From Robiginitomaculum sp. (GTDB lineage: Bacteria > Pseudomonadota > Alphaproteobacteria > Caulobacterales > Maricaulaceae): 32,599 nucleotides of DNA. Positions 24,852 through 32,599 of the stretch are shown one piece after another; within the stretch, counting starts at the first letter, position 1; every line of letters begins with the position of its first letter. The position numbers and the translations under genes are program-made. The notes beneath the pieces were generated by a model, which saw nothing but the letters and a program-made list of their open reading frames with translations, was not told where the DNA came from and did not search any database. The stretch is from assembly GCA_026982415.1 (NCBI GenBank), contig JALSHE010000009.1, positions 1-32,599 on the forward strand, written 5' to 3'.

Positions 24852-27800
24852 TTAGCCGTTCGTAAGCTCAATGTTCAAACCAAGAGATCTAATCTCTTTG
24901 ATAAGCACATTAAAGCTTTCCGGGATACCGGCTTCAAATGCATCGTCGCCGCGCACTATACTTTCGTAAACTTTGGTCCGACCAGCAACGTCATCGGATT
25001 TCACCGTCAACATTTCTTGCAAGGTGTAAGCGGCGCCGTAGGCTTCGAGCGCCCAAACTTCCATCTCACCAAAGCGCTGTCCACCGAACTGTGCTTTACC
25101 ACCAAGCGGCTGCTGGGTAACAAGCGAGTACGGCCCAATAGAGCGGGCATGGATTTTGTCGTCCACCAAATGGTGTAGTTTAAGCAAATATTTATAGCCA
25201 ACAGTAACCTGACGGGTAAATTGCTCGCCCGTGCGGCCATCGCGTAGATATTCTTGACCGGAGCTGGTGAGACCAACCCGTTCGAGAATTTCAACAATGT
25301 CCTCTTCGTGGGCGCCGTCAAATACCGGCGTCGCCATGGGCACACCTTTGACCAAATTACCAGCCAGCTCTTCCAGCTCGTAATTTTTCTTGGGTAGCTC
25401 AGCATCTTTGCCGTAAGTGTTTTCCAGCTCCAGTTTCAGCGGCGACATATCACCACTTTCTTTATAAGCTTGTAGCGCTTCGTTGATCATTTTACCAGCG
25501 CCAGCACTGGCCCAACCAAGATGGGTTTCGAGAATTTGCCCAACATTCATCCGAGAAGGAACACCGAGTGGATTAAGTACGATGTCAACAGGCGTACCGT
25601 CTTCGAGATACGGCATGTCTTCGCGTGGGTTGATTTTAGATATTACACCTTTATTACCATGACGCCCGGCCATTTTATCGCCCGGTTGGAGCTTACGCTT
25701 AACCGCCACAAAAACTTTGACCATTTTCATGACGCCCGGCGGCAGTTCATCGCCGCGCTGTAGCTTGTCAACTTTGTCTTCGAAACGGGCATCCAATTTA
25801 GCTTTGGAGGTATCATACTGAATACGCAGAGCCTCAAGTTCGCCGATGGCTTGTTCGTCGTCTACGCCGATACGCCACCAATCGGAGCGCGGGATTTCGT
25901 CCAGATTTTCTGCGGTGACAGGGCCTTTTTTATAGCCGCGCGGGCCGGATACGGCAGATTTGCCGAGCAGCGTTTTCTTGACGCTGGCATAGATATTGCG
26001 CTCCAGGATAGATAATTCGTCGGCTCTATCTTTGCCGAGGAATTCAATCTCTTCGCGCTCGATTTGTAGCGCACGCTCATCTTTATCGACTCCGTGGCGG
26101 TTAAACACACGTACCTCAACAACCGTACCGGAAGCACCTGGCGGTAGTTTCAATGAGGTATCGCGAACATCAGAGGCTTTCTCGCCGAAAATAGCCCGCA
26201 AAAGCTTTTCTTCCGGTGTCATCGGGCTTTCGCCTTTTGGTGTCACTTTACCAACCAGAATATCGCCTGCATGCACTTCGGCACCAACCGAGACAATGCC
26301 CGCTTCGTCGAGATTGCCCAGAGCTTCTTCGCCGACATTAGGAATATCACGGGTGATTTCTTCAGGCCCAAGCTTAGTATCGCGCGCCATGACATTGAAC
26401 TCTTCGAGATGCAAGGACGTGTAAACATCGTCGATCACGATACGCTCGGAAATCAAGATACTATCTTCGTAGTTAAATCCGTTCCACGGCATAAAGGCCA
26501 CAAGCACGTTTTTACCAAGCGCCAATTCGCCCAAGTCCGTAGACGGGCCGTCGGCAATTGTATCGCCCGCCTTAACCACATCACCAACTTTCACAAGCGG
26601 TGTCTGGTTAATACACGTGCTTTGGTTCGAGCGTTGGAATTTCAGCAGGTTATAAATGTCCACACCAGACTTAGTCAGATCTTTTTCTTTTGTGGCGCGG
26701 ATAACGATACGTTTCGCGTCCACTTGCTCGACAATACCTGCGCGTTTGGCGTTAACAATCGCGCCGCTATCTGCGGCCACAACTGCTTCCATGCCGGTAC
26801 CGACCAAAGGCGCTTCGGCCTTCAATAATGGCACAGCCTGGCGCATCATATTTGAGCCCATCAAAGCACGGTTGGCATCATCATTTTCCAAGAAAGGAAT
26901 AAGCGAGGCGGCGACCGAGACTAGCTGTTTCGGAGACACGTCAACCATGTCAACATCGTCGCGTTCAATTAAAGTCACATCACCATTAACCCGGCACGTA
27001 ATCATATCGCCGACGAGCATGCTGTTATCGTCAACCTCTGCATTGGCCTGCGCAATCTTGTAGCGAGCTTCTTCCATAGCCGAGAGATAAACCACATCAT
27101 TGGTGACTTTACCTTTGATGATTTTGCGGTACGGACTTTCGATAAAGCCGTATTTGTTAATCCGGGCATGGGTAGCCAGCGAGTTAATCAGGCCAATATT
27201 TGGCCCCTCTGGTGTCTCGATGGGACAGATACGACCATAATGGGTTGGATGCACATCACGGACTTCAAAACCAGCCCGTTCGCGCGTAAGACCACCGGGC
27301 CCAAGCGCAGACAAACGGCGCTTATGGGTAATCTCAGACAGCGGATTGGTCTGATCCATAAACTGTGACAATTGGCTAGAGCCAAAAAACTCGCGCACAA
27401 CGGCGGCGGCTGGCTTAGCATTGATCAAATCGTGAGGCATGACAGTTTCAATATCAACCGAAGTCATACGCTCTTTAATGGCACGCTCCATACGGAGAAG
27501 ACCAATTCTATACTGATTTTGCATCAATTCACCAACTGAACGCACCCGGCGATTGCCAAGATTGTCAATATCGTCGGTTTGGCCAATGCCGTCTTTCAAT
27601 TTCACCAAAGTATCGACAACCGCTAGGATGTCTTCCTTGCGCAATACACGCTGGCTATCTGGACATTCCATATCCATGCGCAAATTCATCTTCACACGGC
27701 CAACAACGGACAGATCGTAACGATCAGATTCGAAGAACAAGCTTTGGAACAAAGCGTCGGCGGTTTCTGGTGTCGGCGGCTCGCCCGGACGCATCACCCG

Positions 27801-28931
27801 GTAAATGTCAACAAGTGCGCCGTCTTTATCTTCGTTCTTATCGGCGGCCAAAGTATTGCGGATAAATGGCCCGATATTAACATGGTCAATATTGAGAACT
27901 GAAATATCTGTGATACCAGCTTCGTTCATAGCTTCGATAGCTTCAATGCTCAGCTCATCAGCAGCTTCTGCGTAAATTTCGCCAGTTTCGACATTGACAA
28001 TATCGGCGGCGGCATAGCGCTCTGCTAATTCTTCGTCGCTAATCAACAGGTTCTTCAAGCCACCCTCGGCCAATTTCTTGGCACCACGTGCCGTCAATTT
28101 GCGTCCAGCAGGTGCAACAACATCACCGGTTTTGGCATCGACTAGATCGTGGATTAGTTTTGATCCACGGTACATATCTTTGTTAAACGGTAGTGACCAG
28201 CCCGCTTTGGCTTTATTGCGTTTGTAATCAATGGTGTCGTAATATTCTTCGAGGATTTCTTCTTTGGTCATACCCAGAGCATACAGAACCGTTGTCGCAG
28301 GCAGTTTACGCTTGCGGTCAATCCGGACATGCAAAATGTCTTTGGCGTCAAATTCGAAATCCATCCACGAACCACGATAAGGAATGATACGCGCAGAGTG
28401 CAAAACTTTGCCGGACGAATGTTTTTTACCGCCGTCATGGTCAAAGAAAACACCCGGCGATCTATGCATTTGCGAGACGATAACCCGCTCCGTACCGTTG
28501 ACAATGAATGTGCCTTTTTCGGTCATCAGGGGCATGTCGCCCATATAAACTTCTTGCTCTTTAATGTCTTTTACAGATTTAGCACCCGTAGAATCGTCTG
28601 TATCAAACACGACAAGACGCATTTTTACCTTGAGCGGTGCTGCATAGGTAATATCGCGCTGCTGGCATTCTTCTTCGTCAAATTTAGGTGGATCAAATTG
28701 AAACGATACATATTCCAATATAGCCCGCTCGGAAAAATCCCGAACCGGAAATACGGATCTAAATACACCGTTCAAGCCGTCGTCCCCACGTTCGTCGAGA
28801 GGGACATCCATTTGCAAGAACTGATAGTAAGAGCTTTTTTGCACTTCGATCAGGTTTGGCATGCGGATAACCTCCGGAATCTTGCCAAAGCTTTTGCGAA
28901 TACGTTTTTTGCCAGTAAATGTGAGCGACAT
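24852..28931 (-). CDS. rpoB: DNA-directed RNA polymerase subunit beta
   Basis: This roughly 1359-residue protein is the beta subunit of RNA polymerase. The rifampicin-binding region is intact and of the sensitive type ([20 protein letters not shown], then [11 protein letters not shown]), followed by [19 protein letters not shown]. The C-terminal part includes [15 protein letters not shown] and [21 protein letters not shown] chose the ATG at 28931, with AAAGG eight bases upstream; a GTG three codons earlier (28940) is the alternative. A strong hairpin lies between rplL and this gene. It is followed by rpoC after a 169-base spacer. Confidence 0.99.
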   Translation of the reverse strand: MSLTFTGKKRIRKSFGKIPEVIRMPNLIEVQKSSYYQFLQMDVPLDERGDDGLNGVFRSVFPVRDFSERAILEYVSFQFDPPKFDEEECQQRDITYAAPLKVKMRLVVFDTDDSTGAKSVKDIKEQEVYMGDMPLMTEKGTFIVNGTERVIVSQMHRSPGVFFDHDGGKKHSSGKVLHSARIIPYRGSWMDFEFDAKDILHVRIDRKRKLPATTVLYALGMTKEEILEEYYDTIDYKRNKAKAGWSLPFNKDMYRGSKLIHDLVDAKTGDVVAPAGRKLTARGAKKLAEGGLKNLLISDEELAERYAAADIVNVETGEIYAEAADELSIEAIEAMNEAGITDISVLNIDHVNIGPFIRNTLAADKNEDKDGALVDIYRVMRPGEPPTPETADALFQSLFFESDRYDLSVVGRVKMNLRMDMECPDSQRVLRKEDILAVVDTLVKLKDGIGQTDDIDNLGNRRVRSVGELMQNQYRIGLLRMERAIKERMTSVDIETVMPHDLINAKPAAAVVREFFGSSQLSQFMDQTNPLSEITHKRRLSALGPGGLTRERAGFEVRDVHPTHYGRICPIETPEGPNIGLINSLATHARINKYGFIESPYRKIIKGKVTNDVVYLSAMEEARYKIAQANAEVDDNSMLVGDMITCRVNGDVTLIERDDVDMVDVSPKQLVSVAASLIPFLENDDANRALMGSNMMRQAVPLLKAEAPLVGTGMEAVVAADSGAIVNAKRAGIVEQVDAKRIVIRATKEKDLTKSGVDIYNLLKFQRSNQSTCINQTPLVKVGDVVKAGDTIADGPSTDLGELALGKNVLVAFMPWNGFNYEDSILISERIVIDDVYTSLHLEEFNVMARDTKLGPEEITRDIPNVGEEALGNLDEAGIVSVGAEVHAGDILVGKVTPKGESPMTPEEKLLRAIFGEKASDVRDTSLKLPPGASGTVVEVRVFNRHGVDKDERALQIEREEIEFLGKDRADELSILERNIYASVKKTLLGKSAVSGPRGYKKGPVTAENLDEIPRSDWWRIGVDDEQAIGELEALRIQYDTSKAKLDARFEDKVDKLQRGDELPPGVMKMVKVFVAVKRKLQPGDKMAGRHGNKGVISKINPREDMPYLEDGTPVDIVLNPLGVPSRMNVGQILETHLGWASAGAGKMINEALQAYKESGDMSPLKLELENTYGKDAELPKKNYELEELAGNLVKGVPMATPVFDGAHEEDIVEILERVGLTSSGQEYLRDGRTGEQFTRQVTVGYKYLLKLHHLVDDKIHARSIGPYSLVTQQPLGGKAQFGGQRFGEMEVWALEAYGAAYTLQEMLTVKSDDVAGRTKVYESIVRGDDAFEAGIPESFNVLIKEIRSLGLNIELTNG

Positions 28932-29036
28932 CAAAGACACCTTTTTTTAATGCGAAAGACCAAATGATCTCTCTAAATTCTTTCGGGCATTTTAGCTGTC
29001 CCGCACAGCACACCTAAAATCTAGTGTAAGAGAATT

Positions 29037-29067
29037 GTTCGGCGCGCACGTAAAGTACGCGCCGAAC
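29037..29067 (-). promoter_or_regulatory. strong hairpin between rplL and rpoB
   Basis: A perfect 10-base stem GTTCGGCGCG/CGCGCCGAAC with an 11-base loop (one further AC/GT pairing possible inside) lies eight bases past the rplL stop. On the minus strand it is followed by AATTCTCTTACAC, a poor T-tract. In E. coli the same interval holds a partial terminator and an RNase III site that set the ratio of L7/L12 to RNA polymerase; an equivalent role here is inferred from position. Confidence 0.6.
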
Positions 29068-29075
29068 GAGATAGA

Positions 29076-29444
29076 TTACTTAACTTCGACGGTTGCGCCA
29101 GCTGCTTCCAGCTTAGCTTTAACGTCTTCAGCTTCGTCCTTAGACACACCTTCTTTGATAGCCTTAGGAGCGGCTTCAACGAGGTCTTTTGCGTCTTTCA
29201 GGCCAAGACCTGTAATAGCGCGGACTTCTTTAATTACAGCGATTTTCTTTTCGCCGAATGATGTCATAACAACATCAAATTCGGTTTGTTCAGCAGCAGC
29301 TTCGCCGCCAGCAGCAGCTGGGCCAGCAACTGCAACAGCAGCTGCGGCTTTGATGCCGTTTTCTTCAAGAATATCATTGAGTTCTTTTGCTTCCATGATG
29401 GTCAAAGCCATCAGATCTTTTGCAAGTTTAGCTACATCAGCCAT
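29076..29444 (-). CDS. rplL: 50S ribosomal protein L7/L12
   Basis: This 122-residue acidic protein forms the multicopy ribosomal stalk that recruits translation GTPases. The N-terminal dimerisation helices ([23 protein letters not shown]) lead to an alanine/glycine-rich hinge (about residues 33-52). The conserved C-terminal domain follows ([27 protein letters not shown], read continuously from about residue 67). AAGGAAAC precedes the ATG. It lies 72 bases downstream of rplJ and is followed by the rplL-rpoB hairpin. Confidence 0.99.
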   Translation of the reverse strand: MADVAKLAKDLMALTIMEAKELNDILEENGIKAAAAVAVAGPAAAGGEAAAEQTEFDVVMTSFGEKKIAVIKEVRAITGLGLKDAKDLVEAAPKAIKEGVSKDEAEDVKAKLEAAGATVEVK

Positions 29445-29516
29445 TTTAGTTTCCTTTTAAGTTTCAGTTCGAATTGTTACGAATACTGACTATTGTTAAT
29501 AACCCTTAGTTCTTCT

Positions 29517-30032
29517 TTAGGCGGCGGCACGCTCTTCAATGACCGAAATTGCGCCAGCAAGCGCGCTCCCAGGTGCATTAAGACGTGAACCGATTTCAGA
29601 AGCTTGACCCAGCAGCCTTGCGGCAGCCATACCAATAAGCTCTTCGCGCGACGGCATTGATGACAATGTCACAACACCAGCGACATCAACGATGTCATCG
29701 CCCGCAATACCGCCCAGAACATTGAAATTATCATTGTCCTTGGCAAATTTTACGGTCACTTTCGCCGCACCAATCATATCTTCCGAATAAGCAATTGCTA
29801 CCGGGCCTTTGAACAGGTCAGCCAGGCCTTCACCGGGCGTTCCTTTGAGTGCGATTTTAGCGAGACGGTTTTTAACAACTCTGATCGTTGCGTTCTCCTC
29901 ACGGAGCTTTGCGCGCAAATCAGTCAGTTCCGCAACTGTCATGCCCGAGTATTCAGCCATAACGACGGATCCGGAATCAGCGAAAATGCCTTCCAGCACT
30001 TTTACTTGTTCCTGTTTTTCTTTACGATCCAT
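29517..30032 (-). CDS. rplJ: 50S ribosomal protein L10
   Basis: This 171-residue protein anchors L7/L12 dimers to the ribosome. Recognisable segments are MDRKEKQEQVKVLEGIFADS, VMAEYSGMTVAELTDLRAKL, VKNRLAKIAL and a C-terminal helix for L7/L12 binding. I chose the ATG at 30032 because AGGGAG lies upstream and the L10 family begins here; the open frame continues 39 codons further into the leader without matching L10. The 270-base upstream leader is structured and is a likely site of autoregulation by L10. Confidence 0.98.
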   Translation of the reverse strand: MDRKEKQEQVKVLEGIFADSGSVVMAEYSGMTVAELTDLRAKLREENATIRVVKNRLAKIALKGTPGEGLADLFKGPVAIAYSEDMIGAAKVTVKFAKDNDNFNVLGGIAGDDIVDVAGVVTLSSMPSREELIGMAAARLLGQASEIGSRLNAPGSALAGAISVIEERAAA

Positions 30033-30302
30033 TGCGGTCTCCCTGTAAATGGCAAACCCCCCATGGGTCCGCCTTTCAGTGTACCTTTTTTTGCCAAATG
30101 ACAAAAACCGGTACGGTCTTGTGTCCCAGGGCTCGAACTTCGTGACCACCCCTATAGAAGGTGGTCAAAAATAGTTTTTGCTCTGTCTCACACCGGCTTT
30201 AATTAAGCGGCTATATTTGCCGCACCCGTGATCTCGGACAATGTAATGGCCGCCTAGACGACCACTACGAACATTAGCAGAAGTTACCCCCCGCCAAATT
30301 CC
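30033..30302 (-). promoter_or_regulatory. rplJ leader (candidate L10 autoregulatory leader)
   Basis: This 270-base untranslated stretch between rplA and rplJ contains two clear hairpins on the minus strand. One is TGACCACC-N9-GGTGGTCA, a perfect eight-base stem at 30143-30167. The other is GTACC/GGTAC plus TTTTTG/CAAAAA with a two-by-two internal loop at 30081-30114. In other bacteria L10 represses its own operon by binding the rplJ leader, and a promoter often lies here as well. The specific L10-binding site and the promoter cannot be fixed by eye. Confidence 0.6.
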
Positions 30303-30995
30303 TTATGACGCTGTCGCTTCCGACACGTCAATTTTAACACCTGGGCCCATGGTAGAGCTTAGGGTTACTTTTTGCATATAAGTGCCTTTGGCACCTGTTG
30401 GTTTGGCTTTCATGATAGCGCCCAAAAACGCGCTTACATTTTCAGCAAGAGCAGCCTCAGAGAAACTAGCTTTACCAACGCCCGCGTGGATGATCCCGGC
30501 TTTCTCAACCCGAAACTCAACCGCGCCGCCTTTAGAATCGGCAACAGCCCTAGCAACGTCCATAGTTACTGTGCCAACCTTAGGGTTTGGCATCATGCCT
30601 TTGGGGCCAAGAATTTGACCAAGGCGACCAACGAGCGGCATCATGTCCGGCGTCGCGATAACTTTATCAAAGTCCATCTGACCGTCTTGAACCATTTTCA
30701 TCAGGTCTTCTGCACCCACAATGTCTGCACCAGCTTTTTTTGCTTCTTCAGCTTTCGCGTCTTTCGCAAATACGGCAACCCGCAATGAGCGGCCCGTACC
30801 ATTTGGCAATTTACACACGCCGCGAACCATTTGGTCAGCGTGGCGCGGATCAACACCAAGATTGATAGAAACTTCAATCGTTTCGTCGAATTTAGCGGTC
30901 GCATTACCTTTGACCAGCTCTACTGCGTTTTTGACAGTGTGATCCGCATTGCGGTCAACTTTCGCCAAAGCGGCTTTATATCTTTTTCCAGCCAT
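30303..30995 (-). CDS. rplA: 50S ribosomal protein L1
   Basis: This 230-residue protein builds the L1 stalk of the large subunit, which helps release deacylated tRNA from the E site. It can also act as a translational repressor of the L11 operon. Conserved segments are [37 protein letters not shown] and VGTVT. GGAGGAG lies six bases before the ATG. The gene follows the rplK stop by only three bases, so the two are coupled. Confidence 0.99.
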   Translation of the reverse strand: MAGKRYKAALAKVDRNADHTVKNAVELVKGNATAKFDETIEVSINLGVDPRHADQMVRGVCKLPNGTGRSLRVAVFAKDAKAEEAKKAGADIVGAEDLMKMVQDGQMDFDKVIATPDMMPLVGRLGQILGPKGMMPNPKVGTVTMDVARAVADSKGGAVEFRVEKAGIIHAGVGKASFSEAALAENVSAFLGAIMKAKPTGAKGTYMQKVTLSSTMGPGVKIDVSEATAS

Positions 30996-30998
30996 GAT

Positions 30999-31427
30999 CT
31001 ACTCCTCCACCTCAAAGCCCATTGAACGGGCGGAACCTGCAATAATTTTGGCACCCGCGTCCAAATCATTGGCGGTCAGGTCAGGGAATTTCATTTCTGC
31101 AATTTCCTTACATTGCGCCATAGTTACCGTAGCAACCATATCGCGACCAGGCTCGTTAGAACCACTATCGCGACCGACGGCCTTCTTGAGATAATAACTC
31201 GCAGGCGGAGTTTTGGTTTCAAAAGTAAAAGACTTATCCGCAAAAACCGTAATAACAGTCGGGACGGGGATGTTCTTTTCCATATCGCCAGTTTTGGAGT
31301 TAAACGCCTTGGCGAACTCCATAATGTTAACGCCGCGCTGACCCAATGCAGGCCCTAGCGGTGGTGCCGGGTTGGCTGCCCCGGCAGGTATGATCAATTT
31401 GATATACCCTTCAATCTTCTTCGCCAT
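30999..31427 (-). CDS. rplK: 50S ribosomal protein L11
   Basis: This 142-residue protein binds the GTPase-associated region of 23S rRNA and is needed for RelA-dependent stringent response sensing. The N-terminal signature is present ([19 protein letters not shown], then [10 protein letters not shown]), and the C-terminal rRNA-binding domain contains GTAxx-like turns replaced by [24 protein letters not shown] lies eight bases upstream of the ATG. The start is preceded by a 131-base spacer after nusG that may hold a promoter. Confidence 0.99.
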   Translation of the reverse strand: MAKKIEGYIKLIIPAGAANPAPPLGPALGQRGVNIMEFAKAFNSKTGDMEKNIPVPTVITVFADKSFTFETKTPPASYYLKKAVGRDSGSNEPGRDMVATVTMAQCKEIAEMKFPDLTANDLDAGAKIIAGSARSMGFEVEE

Positions 31428-31448
31428 GCTTCACTCCAAATTGCACCC

Positions 31449-31476
31449 TTTATAATAAGGGCGCTATATTATGTAA
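31449..31476 (-). promoter_or_regulatory. possible sigma-70 promoter before rplK
   Basis: On the minus strand TTACAT (31471-31476) and TATAAA (31449-31454) are separated by 16 bases, a fair match to the housekeeping promoter consensus, 21 bases before the rplK start codon. The short distance to the ATG and the degenerate -35 make this tentative. Confidence 0.3.
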
Positions 31477-31558
31477 CGAACCCCATGCTCATTACGGTGT
31501 GTTCCGTGGTCGGAAAGATGTATGGACTTACACACCCTCTCCCACAGAGATTTGATAC

Positions 31559-32092
31559 TTAAGTCGTTTTCTCGACCTGAGTATATTCCAATTCGACCGG
31601 GGTGCCCCGACCAAAAATATTTATCAGCACTTTGAGGCGCGAATTTTCTTCGTCAATATCCTCAACACTACCCTCAAACGACGCGAAAGAGCCGTCCGTA
31701 ACTTTAACTTTCTCGCCAATTTCAAAGATAACCGTAGGACGCGGCGCATCTTCGCTCTCGGCGATTTGACCAACAATCCGCTGCACTTCAGCTTCGGATA
31801 CCGGCATAGGCTTATTGAGCGAACCCAAAAAGCCAGAGACCTTCGGGGTGTTTTTGACCAAATGATAAGCTTCATCTGTCAGAACCATTTTCACCAAAAC
31901 ATAGCCCGGGAAATATTTACGCTCGCTCTCAACCTTGCGACCACGGCGTATTTCTACGACATGCTCTGTCGGCACCAGAATTTCCTCAAACAAATCAGAC
32001 AAGCCTTTTTGCTCGGCCTCGGAAAAGAGGCTCTCCTGTACGCGCTTCTCAAAATTTGAGTGCGCCTGAACGATATACCATTTAGCTTCCAC
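31559..32092 (-). CDS. nusG: transcription termination/antitermination protein NusG
   Basis: This 177-residue protein binds RNA polymerase and couples transcription with Rho and ribosomes. The NGN domain runs from WYIVQAHSNFEKRVQESL to about residue 110, including YFPGYVLVKM and VSGFLG. A KOW domain covers about residues 125-177 (VTDGSFASFEGSVEDIDEE). The start codon is GTG at 32092, with GGGG seven bases upstream; it lies inside the end of secE, overlapping it by 11 bases. No in-frame ATG gives a complete NGN domain. Confidence 0.98.
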   Translation of the reverse strand: MEAKWYIVQAHSNFEKRVQESLFSEAEQKGLSDLFEEILVPTEHVVEIRRGRKVESERKYFPGYVLVKMVLTDEAYHLVKNTPKVSGFLGSLNKPMPVSEAEVQRIVGQIAESEDAPRPTVIFEIGEKVKVTDGSFASFEGSVEDIDEENSRLKVLINIFGRGTPVELEYTQVEKTT

Positions 32093-32342
32093 TGCTTAAC
32101 CCCAAAATACATTTCTTGGCGACATCCGCCGCTTGGCCAATTTCGGCGACACAAACCACAGTATTACCGGTAAAAAAATCAACGACCCAAAAGAATACGC
32201 CCAAGAACACCATGACAATAATAACCATGATAGATGTAGTCATAGTTTCGCGTGCCGACGGCCAGACAACCTTACGACCCTCTTGCTGCACCTGTTCAAG
32301 ATATTTGACAGGTCCGACTTTCTGCTTACTTTTTTCAGCCAT
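32082..32342 (-). CDS. secE: preprotein translocase subunit SecE, C-terminally extended
   Basis: This 86-residue protein is the single-helix SecE subunit of the SecYEG translocon. The family core is clear: an amphipathic N-terminal helix (KYLEQVQQEGRKVVWPSARE, with WPSARET at 27-33) and one membrane helix (about 36-58). After the usual end near DFFTG it continues for about 27 residues with two cysteines (C64, C78) and AADVAKKCILGLSSGS, longer than typical alphaproteobacterial SecE. The tail overlaps the nusG start. Shine-Dalgarno is weak. Confidence 0.95.
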   Translation of the reverse strand: MAEKSKQKVGPVKYLEQVQQEGRKVVWPSARETMTTSIMVIIVMVFLGVFFWVVDFFTGNTVVCVAEIGQAADVAKKCILGLSSGS

Positions 32343-32386
32343 CTTATTCTTTCTAGCGCTTTACTTCCCTTGGATCCACCAAATGA

Positions 32387-32462
32387 TGGCAGAGGTGGAG
32401 AGACTCGAACTCCCGGCCCTCGGTTTTGGAGACCGATGCTCTACCAACTGAGCTACACCTCT
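32387..32462 (-). tRNA. tRNA-Trp (anticodon CCA)
   Basis: The minus strand folds as a 76-base tRNA: acceptor AGAGGTG/CACCTCT, D arm GCTC-AGTTGGTA-GAGC, anticodon arm TCGGT-CTCCAAA-ACCGA with anticodon CCA, T loop TTCGAGT, discriminator G and encoded CCA (32387-32389). It sits between tuf and secE, the usual place for tRNA-Trp in many Proteobacteria, and is probably co-transcribed with them. Confidence 0.97.
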
Positions 32463-32472
32463 ATATCTTTAC

Positions 32473-32599
32473 CTACTCAATAATTTTACCAACAACGCCG
32501 GCACCAACTGTGCGGCCACCTTCGCGGATGGCGAAGCGTAGGCTTTCTTCCATTGCGATTGGTACGATTAATTCGACATTAATGTTCACATTGTCGCCC
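32473..32599 (-). CDS. tuf: elongation factor Tu, C-terminal fragment (cut by window edge)
   Basis: The last 41 codons of EF-Tu are visible before a TAG stop: [18 protein letters not shown], then [20 protein letters not shown] and IIE. This is the conserved C-terminal end of domain 3 of the GTPase that brings aminoacyl-tRNA to the ribosome. The gene continues beyond the right edge of the window. Its stop lies 10 bases before tRNA-Trp. Confidence 0.97.
   Translation of the reverse strand, partial: GDNVNINVELIVPIAMEESLRFAIREGGRTVGAGVVGKIIE

Noticed and set aside
30033-30149. 39-codon upstream extension of rplJ
   Set aside because: L10 begins with MDRKEKQEQ at 30032 with AGGGAG upstream; the extension overlaps the structured leader and matches nothing in L10.

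Overview
The window looks like a chromosomal segment of an alphaproteobacterium, probably a marine Maricaulales/Hyphomonadaceae-type organism. This is inferred from protein style and gene combinations (plant/alphaproteobacterial-type GshA, a TtpC-type TonB system with two ExbD proteins, a KorA plus GltD-like pair); no 16S is present and the genus cannot be fixed.

Layout from left to right. (1) Positions 10-3653, minus strand: a two-gene unit with ATGA overlap, encoding a GltD-like FAD/NAD(P)H iron-sulfur oxidoreductase followed by a fused gamma-alpha 2-oxoacid:ferredoxin oxidoreductase (KorA); KorB is probably just outside the left edge. (2) 3842-7032: gamma-glutamyltransferase (plus) converging on glutamate-cysteine ligase (minus), one degrading periplasmic glutathione and the other starting its synthesis. 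(3) 7174-14129, minus: an eight-gene energy-transduction operon, in order of transcription DUF3450, DUF3450, TtpC (ExbB with a periplasmic coiled-coil extension), ExbB, ExbD, ExbD, TonB, TPR protein. It should power TonB-dependent outer-membrane receptors. (4) 14313-14386: tRNA-Gln(UUG). (5) 14639-16414: signal peptide peptidase SppA. (6) 16469-18696: a divergent, AT-rich type II restriction-modification pair, a TdeIII-family endonuclease and a C5-cytosine methyltransferase carrying an N-terminal MerR-like helix-turn-helix. It is probably a horizontally acquired cassette. (7) 18713-20435: a small four-helix membrane protein of unknown function diverging from a PQQ-type sugar dehydrogenase lipoprotein. 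(8) 20492-32599, minus: the classical transcription/translation block, read as tuf (partial), tRNA-Trp, secE, nusG, rplK, rplA, rplJ, rplL, rpoB, rpoC, closed by a bidirectional terminator.

Most of the window is housekeeping. The accessory part is the restriction-modification cassette, whose methyltransferase seems to carry its own transcription regulator, with dyad sequences between the two divergent genes. Other points worth a look are the tandem DUF3450 pair, a palindrome-rich 82-base element lodged between rpoB and rpoC, strong hairpins at rplL-rpoB and in the rplJ leader, and a C-terminally extended SecE overlapping a GTG-started nusG. Several genes have upstream in-frame TTG or GTG codons; I placed starts at the ATG with a Shine-Dalgarno sequence where one exists. 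I saw no CRISPR array, insertion sequence, integrase or prophage gene, and no gene-free stretch longer than 300 bases.
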